Shown one piece after another: positions 1 to 8,778 of a stretch of DNA of 64,000 bases. The notes under the pieces are model-generated. The model ran no database searches. It saw nothing but the letters and a program-made list of their open reading frames with translations, and was not told the origin of the DNA. The stretch is from Micromonospora sp. WMMA1947. GTDB lineage: Bacteria > Actinomycetota > Actinomycetes > Mycobacteriales > Micromonosporaceae. Location of the stretch: positions 4,793,001-4,857,000 of the forward strand of contig NZ_CP114909.1 in NCBI RefSeq assembly GCF_027497355.1. Direction: 5' to 3'. A program made the translations under genes and the position numbers. The first letter of the stretch is position 1; each line of letters opens with the position of its first letter.

Positions 1-177
1 TGTCGGGCGGGGTGTGGCTAAGAGTTTGACCTACCGCACGGTAATTCCGCAACAATAGCCGACTCTTCCCATTCGGCGGGTCGCGGTAAAGGATGCCGCC
101 ATTGGGCACGGAGCGTGGGAGCGCGACGTTGAGGAGTGGCGTGGGTCACAACCCGGAACAAGGGACACGTTTTGTTA

Positions 178-198
178 CTTGAGCCAGACACGCTCAAC
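178..198. promoter_or_regulatory. HAIR operator (HspR binding site) upstream of lon
   Basis: An inverted repeat CTTGAGC-N7-GCTCAAC ends 21 bp before the lon start codon. It matches the actinobacterial HAIR consensus (CTTGAGT-N7-ACTCAAG) in spacing and in all core bases except the outer ones. HAIR is the operator of the heat-shock repressor HspR, and lon of Streptomyces lividans is a known member of the HspR regulon. The position so close to the start codon fits repression. Confidence 0.85.
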
Positions 199-219
199 CA
201 ACGTGATGGCAGGTGTTCG

Positions 220-2556
<2,337 letters not shown>

Positions 2557-2563
2557 CGACAGT

Positions 2564-2597
2564 CGCCCCGGCCACCGTACCCACGGTGGCCGGGGCG
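2564..2597 (+). terminator. Intrinsic-type terminator after lon
   Basis: A perfect 15-bp GC-rich stem with a 4-nt loop starts 8 nt after the lon stop codon and lies between two convergent genes, so it can serve both. There is no U-tract, which is usual in high-GC actinobacteria. Confidence 0.8.
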
Positions 2598-2628
2598 CCG
2601 TCGTACCCGGCTGCCGGTCGCGCCGGGC

Positions 2629-4386
2629 TCAGCGGCGGTCGCGCCGCTCGTAGCCGCGGTCGCGGCGCTCGCCCGGGCCGTCGCCGTCCCGGTCCCGGCG
2701 CACCGTCGCCTTGCGCCCCTTGATGGTGGTGCCGCGCAGCGCGGCGATCACCTCGTCGGCCACCCCCTGCGGCACCTCGACCAGCGAGAACCGGTCGGCG
2801 ATCTCGATCGAGCCGATGTCCCGGCCGCTGACCCGGGTCTCCCCGGTGATCGCGCCGACCAGGTCCTGCGGACGCACCCCGGCCCGGCGGCCCAGCCCGA
2901 TGAAGACCTGCGTCGCCCCGCCGGTACGCGGACGGCCCGGGCCCCGGCGGTCGCCCCGCCCGCCGGTCTCCGGCCGGCCCTCGCGCGGGCCCCGGACCGG
3001 GACCTGCGGGATCTCCTCCTCGTCGTCCGAGCCCGGCGACGTCGCCTCGTGCGCCAGCTTCACCGCCGCCAGCGCCACCTCGACCAGGTCGAACTCGTCG
3101 GTGAGCGACTCCACGATCGCCCGGTACGGGTCGAGGTCGTCCTCCAGCAGGCTCTCCCGCAGCGCGCCCTGGGTCAGCTCCAGCCGCCGGGTCCGCATGT
3201 CCGCAACCGTGGGGATCTTGTCGATGGCGATCCGCTGGCCGGTGACCCGCTCGATGGTCTTGAGCATCCGGTGCTCACGCGGCTCGGCGAGCGTGATCGC
3301 CACGCCCTCCCGCCCGGCCCGGCCGACCCGCCCGATTCGGTGCACGTACGACTCGGGGGCCGACGGCACGTCGTAGTTGACCACGTGGGTGAGCTGCTCG
3401 ACGTCCAGCCCTCGGGCGGCCACGTCGGTGGCGACCAGCAGGTCCGCCGTGCCGGCGCGCAGCCGGCCCATCACCCGGTCCCGCTGCTCCTGGCTCATCC
3501 CGCCGTGCAGCGCCTCGGCCCGGTAGCCCCGGCCGTTCATCGTCTCGGTGAGCCGGTCCACCTCCTCGCGGCTGCGGCAGAACACGATCGCCGCGGTGGG
3601 CGACTCCACGTCCAGCACCCGGCCCAGCGCGGCCGGCTTGTGCCCCCGGGCCACGATGTACGCGCTCTGCCGCACCCGGGGCGCCTCGCCGGCGACCGGC
3701 CGCTCCCGCTCGATCCGGATGCGCACCGGGTCGGTCAGGTGCTGCCGGGCCAGCCCGTCGATGCGGGCCGGCATGGTGGCCGAGAACAGCACCGTCTGCC
3801 GGCCGGCCGGGGCGTGCTCCAGGATCGCCTCGATGTCCTCGGCGAAGCCCATGTCGAGCATCTCGTCCGCCTCGTCCAGCACGACGGTGGTCAGCGCGCC
3901 GAGCCGCAGCGTGCCCCGGGCGATGTGGTCCAGCGCCCGGCCCGGCGTCGCCACCACCACGTCCACCCCGTGGTCGAGCGCGCGCAGCTGCCGGCCGATC
4001 GGCTGCCCGCCGTAGATCGGCAGCACCCGGGCGCCCAGGTCCTTGCCGTAGCGGTGGAACGCCTCGGAGACCTGCACGGCCAGCTCCCGGGTGGGCACCA
4101 GGACCAGCGACACCGGGTCGCCCTCGGCCCGGCCGACCGGCATCCGCTGCAGCAGCGGCAGCGCGAACGCGGCGGTCTTGCCCGTACCGGTGGCCGCCTG
4201 GCCCAGCAGATCCTGCCCGGCCAGCAACGGGGGGATGGCCTCCCGCTGGATCGGCGTCGGTTCCTCGTACCCGAGCGCGGACAGCGCGCCCAGCAGCTCG
4301 GTGCGGAGCCCGAGATCGGCGAAGGCGAAGGCGTCCTCGGCGTCGTCGGGCACGGCGGGGTCGGTCGGGGTCGGTGCGGCGGTCAT
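2629..4386 (-). CDS. deaD: DEAD-box ATP-dependent RNA helicase (DeaD/CsdA type)
   Basis: Cytosolic RNA helicase, likely remodelling ribosomal or messenger RNA. The 585 residues show the Q motif (EEPTPIQ, 41-47), motif I AATGTGKT (64-71), DEAD at 171-174, SAT at 202-204 and the C-terminal helicase motif HRIGRVGRAG. After residue about 480 comes a DbpA/CsdA-type RNA-binding fold (VFIGLGRRAGVRPQDLVGAI) followed by an Arg/Asp/Gly-rich tail (RRDRDGDGPGERRDR). Such tails are common in DeaD proteins and bind RNA nonspecifically. Convergent with lon. Family assignment is firm, and the specific RNA substrate is unknown. Confidence 0.95.
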   Translation of the reverse strand: MTAAPTPTDPAVPDDAEDAFAFADLGLRTELLGALSALGYEEPTPIQREAIPPLLAGQDLLGQAATGTGKTAAFALPLLQRMPVGRAEGDPVSLVLVPTRELAVQVSEAFHRYGKDLGARVLPIYGGQPIGRQLRALDHGVDVVVATPGRALDHIARGTLRLGALTTVVLDEADEMLDMGFAEDIEAILEHAPAGRQTVLFSATMPARIDGLARQHLTDPVRIRIERERPVAGEAPRVRQSAYIVARGHKPAALGRVLDVESPTAAIVFCRSREEVDRLTETMNGRGYRAEALHGGMSQEQRDRVMGRLRAGTADLLVATDVAARGLDVEQLTHVVNYDVPSAPESYVHRIGRVGRAGREGVAITLAEPREHRMLKTIERVTGQRIAIDKIPTVADMRTRRLELTQGALRESLLEDDLDPYRAIVESLTDEFDLVEVALAAVKLAHEATSPGSDDEEEIPQVPVRGPREGRPETGGRGDRRGPGRPRTGGATQVFIGLGRRAGVRPQDLVGAITGETRVSGRDIGSIEIADRFSLVEVPQGVADEVIAALRGTTIKGRKATVRRDRDGDGPGERRDRGYERRDRR

Positions 4387-4500
4387 GCGACAAGTTTTTC
4401 ATCACCGCCGAGCGGCGGTCGCGGCGACCGGGGCAAACGTTCGCCGCGCCACCCGTGTGCCGTCCCCTCCGGGTGATCCGGCGCGGCCCCGTGCCCCCGC

Positions 4501-4563
4501 CGGATCACCGGGACAGGACGGCGGATCACCGGGACAGGACGGCGGATCACCGGGACAGGACGG
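4501..4563. repeat. Three exact 21-bp tandem repeats spanning a stop codon
   Basis: The 21-bp unit beginning CGGATCACCGGGACAGG is repeated three times head to tail without mismatch (4501, 4522, 4543). The last copy contains the stop codon of the leftward membrane-protein gene. Because 21 is a multiple of three, each copy repeats the same end (A-V-L-S-R-stop) in frame. It looks like a replication-slippage array in the 3' end. Confidence 0.9.
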
Positions 4564-5374
4564 CCAGGAGCGTGGTGAGGCCCACACCGACGTCGAACAC
4601 CGCGCACCACAGCGCGTACCCGCGCGGCACCACCGTGCCGGTGCGGTGGTACCAGGCGTCCCAGGCGGCGTGGACGAGCCAGCCCACCCCGACGATCACC
4701 CCGGCGAGGTCGGCGGACGCGATCATCGCCACGACCGCCAGGCCGCCCCACACGGCCGCCCCGGCGAGCTGCGCCGCCAGCGCGCGCCGGTCACCCCACT
4801 GCCGCCGCCAGGTGCCGATCAGCAGGTAACCGGCCGGCAGGACCAGCAGCGTCCACGGCGCGAAGACCGTGGGCGCGAACCACATGTCCACGGTCAGCAG
4901 CAGCGCCAGCCCGGCGGGCCACCCGCGCGCCACTGCGGCCGCGACCGGGTGCCGGCGCGGCCGGGCGACGGCGGTGTGCCGGTGCCGCAGGGCCACCAGC
5001 AGCATCGCCGGCACCATCAGCAGGTGGCCGCCGAGCAGCAGCGTCCCGTCTCCGACCCACCCGGCCCACCAGGGCGGGAGCAGCAGCAGGAACGGCACGT
5101 ACATGGCCGCCGACATCTCCGCGGTGGCGGCCCGGCCGTCCCCCCGGTACCACATCCAGGCGGCCATGCCCGCCGCCATGTTCGTCGCCATCACCAGCGC
5201 GGCCACGTCCGGCCGCGCCAGCACCGCCGCGCCGCCCAGCAGGTTCCCGCCCACCCGCCACAGCGGCCCGAGCAGCACCATCCCGGCCACCATCGCCACC
5301 ACCATCCCGGCCAGGTGCCGGGTCCGCGCCCACCCGGCCCACCGCCGGGGTACGACCACAGTCATCTCCGTCAT
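4547..5374 (-). CDS. Polytopic membrane protein of unknown function
   Basis: About 275 residues and strongly hydrophobic, with roughly seven to eight predicted membrane segments in two halves. The first half contains HLAGMVVAMVAGMVLLGP and AEMSAAMYVPFLLLL, a pattern seen in actinobacterial membrane proteins often mis-annotated as FliP-like. The second half is another four-helix stretch ending in DVGVGLTTLLAVLSR. The start at 5374 (MTEMTVV) is chosen because a purine-rich GGCAGGG lies upstream. An ATG 14 codons earlier has no such site. It is divergent from a two-component system across a 132-bp region with a palindrome, so it may be that system's target. No enzymatic residues are recognisable. 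Confidence 0.7.
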   Translation of the reverse strand: MTEMTVVVPRRWAGWARTRHLAGMVVAMVAGMVLLGPLWRVGGNLLGGAAVLARPDVAALVMATNMAAGMAAWMWYRGDGRAATAEMSAAMYVPFLLLLPPWWAGWVGDGTLLLGGHLLMVPAMLLVALRHRHTAVARPRRHPVAAAVARGWPAGLALLLTVDMWFAPTVFAPWTLLVLPAGYLLIGTWRRQWGDRRALAAQLAGAAVWGGLAVVAMIASADLAGVIVGVGWLVHAAWDAWYHRTGTVVPRGYALWCAVFDVGVGLTTLLAVLSR

Positions 5375-5424
5375 GCCCCGACCCTGCCGCCGCCCGGCGC
5401 ACCGGAGAAGGCGCATCTGTCATC

Positions 5425-5466
5425 GGGAAACCGTGCGGATCGCACGGTCCGGCCGTGACGTTTCCC
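5425..5466. promoter_or_regulatory. Nested palindrome between divergent genes
   Basis: A perfect CCGTGCG-GAT-CGCACGG palindrome (5431-5447) sits inside an outer GGGAAAC/GTTTCCC inverted pair (5425-5431 and 5460-5466). It lies 40 bp upstream of the kinase start and 51 bp upstream of the membrane-protein start, a sensible place for a regulator shared by both. Which protein binds is unknown. The neighbouring NarL-type regulator is the simplest guess. Confidence 0.5.
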
Positions 5467-5506
5467 AGGGGTGGGCGAGCCGGTCCACGCCCTAGGATCA
5501 GCGGGC

Positions 5507-6652
5507 ATGAGCGTCGATCCGGCGGACCACCGGCTGCGCCGGGCCCGGCGGGTCACGCTGCTGTCGCTGGCCACGAACGTGTGGACCACGGTGCTGCTGC
5601 CCGCCGTCGGCCTGGCCCGCGAACCCGACCCGGTACGCGTCGCGTTCGGCGCCGCCGGGCTGCTCGCGTTCACCGTCGCCCAGATCGGGGTGCTGCACGC
5701 CGCCGTCACGCCGTGGCTGCCCGTACCGGCCCGTCGCCGCCGGCACGCCGCGCTCACCGTGGCGGCGCTGCTCAGCCTGCCGCTGCTCGGCCCGGTCGCG
5801 GCCGGCTCCTGGCCGACCTGGGCGTGGCTGGGCGCGTCCCTGGTGGGCATGACGCCGCTGCTGTTCCGGCCCGTCGTCGCGGCGGTGGCGGCGGCCGGCG
5901 TCCTCGCGGTGTCCGCCGTCGTCACCGGGGCGACGGGTGGGCCGGTGCCCACGGCACTGCTGGTCACCGGCACGGTGGGCGCCGGCATCGCCGCGCTCAC
6001 CTGGGTGCAGGTCTGGTTCTGGGACCTGCTCGTCGAGGCCCGGCAGGGCCAGGCCGCCCAGGCGCGGTTAGCCGCCGCCGAGGAACGGCTGCGCTTCGCC
6101 CGGGACGTCCACGATCTGCTCGGCCACGACCTGACGGTGATCGCGCTCAAGGCCGAGCTGGCGGAGCGGCTGGCGCCGCGCGACGCCGCGAGGGCCGCCC
6201 GGGAGGCGGCGGAGGCCCGGCGGCTGGCCGGGTCGGCGCTGACCCGGGTACGGGCGGCGGTGCACGGCTACCGCGCCGTCGACCTGGCCGAGCAGGCCGC
6301 CGCGGTGGGGGAGGTGCTGCGCTCCAGCGGCGTCCGCACGACGGTGCTCCCGCCCGCCGGTGAGGTGCCCGAGGCGGTCGCCGCCGACCTGGCCGCCGTG
6401 CTGCGCGAGGCCGGGACGAACGTGCTGCGGCACAGCCGGGCCGACTGGTGCCGGATCGAGATCACCCGGGAGGACGGCGTGGTGACAGTGACCGTCAGCA
6501 ACGACGGCGTCGGTGCCGGCACCGGACCGGACCAGCTCAGCGGCGGCCTGCGCGGCCTCGCCGACCGGCTCGCCCCGGCCGGCGGACGGGTCCGGGCCGA
6601 GGCCGCCGACGGCGTGTTCAGCCTGGTGGCGACGGTACCGGTGACGCCGTGA
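5507..6652 (+). CDS. Sensor histidine kinase, NarL/DesK class
   Basis: Membrane histidine kinase of 381 residues. About five to six hydrophobic segments (20-170) form the sensor, followed by a coiled-coil linker (178-200), a HisKA_3 phosphoacceptor with His202 in ARDVHDLLGHDL, and a HATPase_c domain (N box REAGTNVLRHS, G box NDGVGAG, GGLRGL). It should autophosphorylate and pass phosphate to the regulator encoded immediately after, whose GTG start overlaps this stop (GTGA). The start is the ATG at 5507, 8 nt after a TAGGAT hexamer (5493-5498), so the mRNA is probably leaderless. Signal unknown. Confidence 0.92.
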   Translation: MSVDPADHRLRRARRVTLLSLATNVWTTVLLPAVGLAREPDPVRVAFGAAGLLAFTVAQIGVLHAAVTPWLPVPARRRRHAALTVAALLSLPLLGPVAAGSWPTWAWLGASLVGMTPLLFRPVVAAVAAAGVLAVSAVVTGATGGPVPTALLVTGTVGAGIAALTWVQVWFWDLLVEARQGQAAQARLAAAEERLRFARDVHDLLGHDLTVIALKAELAERLAPRDAARAAREAAEARRLAGSALTRVRAAVHGYRAVDLAEQAAAVGEVLRSSGVRTTVLPPAGEVPEAVAADLAAVLREAGTNVLRHSRADWCRIEITREDGVVTVTVSNDGVGAGTGPDQLSGGLRGLADRLAPAGGRVRAEAADGVFSLVATVPVTP

Positions 6653-7254
6653 TCCGGGTGCTGCTGGCCGACGACGAGGAGCTGATCCGGCTCGCGCTGG
6701 CCGCGCTGCTCGACCTGGAACCGGACATCGAGGTGGTCGCGCACGCCCGCGACGGACGCGCCGCCCTGGACGCGGCGCTGGCCCACCGCCCCGATGTCGC
6801 CGTGCTCGACCTGGAGATGCCGCCGCCCGGTGGCGTCGAGGTCGCCGCCGAGCTGACCCGGGCGCTGCCCGGCTGCGCGCCGGTGATCCTCACCGGACAC
6901 GGCCGGCCCGCCCAGCTCCGGCCGGCGCTCACCGCCGGCGTACGCGGGTTCCTCGCCAAGGGCGCTCCGGGCGGTGCGCTGGCCGACGTGATCCGCCGGG
7001 TGCACTCCGGCGCGCGTTACGTCGATCCGGCGCTCGCGGCCGACGCGCTCACCCTGCCGGAGTGCCCGCTCACGCCGCGTGAGCTGGAGACGCTGCGGCT
7101 GGCCGAGCTGGGCACCCCGGTAGCGGTGATCGCCCGGCGTACCCACCTCGCCGCCGGCACGGTCCGCAACCACCTGAGCGCCTGCGTGCAGAAGCTCGGC
7201 GCCGCCGACCGGGCCGAGGCGGTACGGCGGGCGCGGGAGGCCGGCTGGCTCTGA
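6649..7254 (+). CDS. Response regulator, NarL/FixJ family
   Basis: DNA-binding response regulator of 201 residues paired with the upstream kinase. Receiver domain at 1-120 with acidic pocket Asp8/Asp9 and phosphoacceptor Asp54 (AVLDLEMP). LuxR-type helix-turn-helix at about 140-200 (LTPRELETLRL, AAGTVRNHLS). The GTG start at 6649 overlaps the kinase stop by 4 nt, indicating translational coupling. A candidate target is the palindrome at 5425-5466 between the kinase and the divergent membrane protein. That link is inference. Confidence 0.92.
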   Translation: MIRVLLADDEELIRLALAALLDLEPDIEVVAHARDGRAALDAALAHRPDVAVLDLEMPPPGGVEVAAELTRALPGCAPVILTGHGRPAQLRPALTAGVRGFLAKGAPGGALADVIRRVHSGARYVDPALAADALTLPECPLTPRELETLRLAELGTPVAVIARRTHLAAGTVRNHLSACVQKLGAADRAEAVRRAREAGWL

Positions 7255-7298
7255 CGTACGGGGCGTCGCGGGCGGTCGCCGGCGACTAGCCTGATCAC

Positions 7299-7832
7299 GT
7301 GCGGACGGTCGAACTGCTCTGCTCTCCCGAACTGGAAGCGGCGGTTCGCGCTGCCTGGGACCGGCTCGCCGCCGCCGGGCTGCCCAGCCTGGCCCGCAAC
7401 ACGCACCCGACGAACCGGCCGCACCTCACGCTCGCCTCGGTGGAGGAGTTCCCGCCCGGCGCCGAGCAGCGCCTTGCCGACCTCTGCGACGCGGCGCTGC
7501 CGCTGCCGGTGCGGCTGGGCCGCGTGACGGTGCTCGACGGCAGCGCGCCGCTGGTGTGGCTGGTCCGGCCGACACCGCAGCTCGTCGCGCTGCACGGCGC
7601 GGTGTGGGACGTGCTCGCCGAGGCGCCCGGCGGGCACTCGTGGCACCAGCCCGGCCGGTGGGTGCCGCACCTCAGCCTCGCGCTGCGGTTCGGCGCGGCG
7701 GACCGGCGCCGCGCCCGGGCGGTCGCCGGGGCGCACCCGCCGTCCGGGGCGTTCGTGGCGGCGCGCAGCTACGACGGCGACACCCGCACGGTCAGCGAGC
7801 TGACCACCGCCTGCCCGCGTTCCGGCCGCTGA
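7299..7832 (+). CDS. 2H phosphoesterase / 2'-5' RNA ligase family protein
   Basis: Cytosolic protein of 177 residues with the two HxT/S motifs of the 2H superfamily: His42-Leu-Thr44 (RPHLTLAS) and His124-Leu-Ser126 (WVPHLSLAL). Members hydrolyse cyclic phosphodiesters or act on 2'-5' linkages in RNA; the substrate of this member is not deducible. The GTG start lies 6 nt after a TAGCCT hexamer (7287-7292), so it is likely leaderless. Confidence 0.85.
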   Translation: MRTVELLCSPELEAAVRAAWDRLAAAGLPSLARNTHPTNRPHLTLASVEEFPPGAEQRLADLCDAALPLPVRLGRVTVLDGSAPLVWLVRPTPQLVALHGAVWDVLAEAPGGHSWHQPGRWVPHLSLALRFGAADRRRARAVAGAHPPSGAFVAARSYDGDTRTVSELTTACPRSGR

Positions 7833-7878
7833 GCCGCCAGGCCCTTGCCCTTCGCCGGAAACAGCCCTACTTGCATCG

Positions 7879-8706
7879 ATGACCATCAGCGAGGGGGTTC
7901 GCCCGGACCCGCAGATCGCCAGCCTCGGCGATCTGCGGCCCGAGGATCTCGGTGGCATCGCCTACCTGCGGGGACTGTCGAGGCGAGGCTTCCTCACCGG
8001 GGCCGCGTTGGCGGCGTCCGGGGTGTCTGCCGCCTTCGCGCTGCTGCCCGGCTCCGCCCGGGCCGCCGGCACCTATCAGCGGCCGTGCGGAAACGTGCGC
8101 ATCTCGAGTTCGTGGCAGGACCACCGGAGCCGGACGCCGCCCTCGGCCGAGCCGGGCACCGACTACGCGGTCGGCACCGGAACCCCGGTCGTGGCCGCCG
8201 CGAACGGCACGATCCGTCTCGTGAAGACCGACACCTCCACCGCGACCGGGCGCGTCGTGGGGATGGCCCACGACGACGGCAACTACACCCGGCACCTGCA
8301 CCTGTCGAGGATCATCGTCACCGTCGGTCAGCGTGTGTCGCGCGGCCAGACGATCGCGTACTCCGGCGCCTCGGCGAACGGCAGCGACGCCGGTGTCGGG
8401 CCGCACGTGCACACGAGCCTCTGGCTGAACACCGGCAGCCCGACGGACTTCCGCGCGACGGCGGATTTCGAGAACCATGTCGGGGACGTCGCCAACCCGA
8501 ACCCGCCCGACCAGGAGGCAGACGACGTGTTCATCGCGAACGTGAAGGGCAACTGGTATCTCGTGGTGCCGCAGGGGACCGGTAGGCCGCGGGCGGTGGT
8601 CCTCGGCGGCGACAGCAATGCCGCCGCGTCCGGCATCCCCGTCCTGAACTTCAGCTGGGACCCGTCGATCAATGCGCTGAGGGCCGCTGTCGACGGCATC
8701 GGCTGA
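7879..8706 (+). CDS. Tat-exported M23/LytM-fold peptidase-like protein
   Basis: The 275 residues begin with an unusually long N-region, then a twin-arginine signal (SRRGFLTG at 34-41, hydrophobic core, ARA at 60-62). The mature part is a LytM/M23 fold that would act on peptidoglycan cross-bridges outside the cell. Motifs are EPGTD at 91-95, HLH at 139-141 and GPHVH at 174-178. Canonical M23 enzymes have His, not Glu, as the first zinc ligand (HxxxD); here it is Glu91. The same EPGTDYAV variant is, to my recollection, widespread in actinobacterial and phage-borne relatives, so activity is possible but unproven. A C-terminal extension of about 80 residues has no recognised domain. Followed by a strong terminator. 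Confidence 0.8.
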   Translation: MTISEGVRPDPQIASLGDLRPEDLGGIAYLRGLSRRGFLTGAALAASGVSAAFALLPGSARAAGTYQRPCGNVRISSSWQDHRSRTPPSAEPGTDYAVGTGTPVVAAANGTIRLVKTDTSTATGRVVGMAHDDGNYTRHLHLSRIIVTVGQRVSRGQTIAYSGASANGSDAGVGPHVHTSLWLNTGSPTDFRATADFENHVGDVANPNPPDQEADDVFIANVKGNWYLVVPQGTGRPRAVVLGGDSNAAASGIPVLNFSWDPSINALRAAVDGIG

Positions 8707-8720
8707 GGCGGCCAGGCGCG

Positions 8721-8762
8721 CCACGACCGCCCCTGCCTGCGACGAGGCAGGGGCAGTCGTGG
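8721..8762. terminator. Bidirectional terminator hairpin
   Basis: CCACGAC and GCCCCTGCCT pair with AGGCAGGGGC and GTCGTGG around a 6-nt loop, with one internal mismatch. It stands between the convergent M23-like and GH43 genes. Confidence 0.8.
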
Positions 8763-8778
8763 CCGGCACCGGCGGGCG

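Noticed and set aside
4501..4563. CRISPR array
   Set aside because: Units are contiguous 21-mers without spacers and without cas genes.
7879..8706. Prophage endolysin or tail peptidase
   Set aside because: No phage structural, portal, terminase or integrase gene is near, and the protein has a Tat signal.
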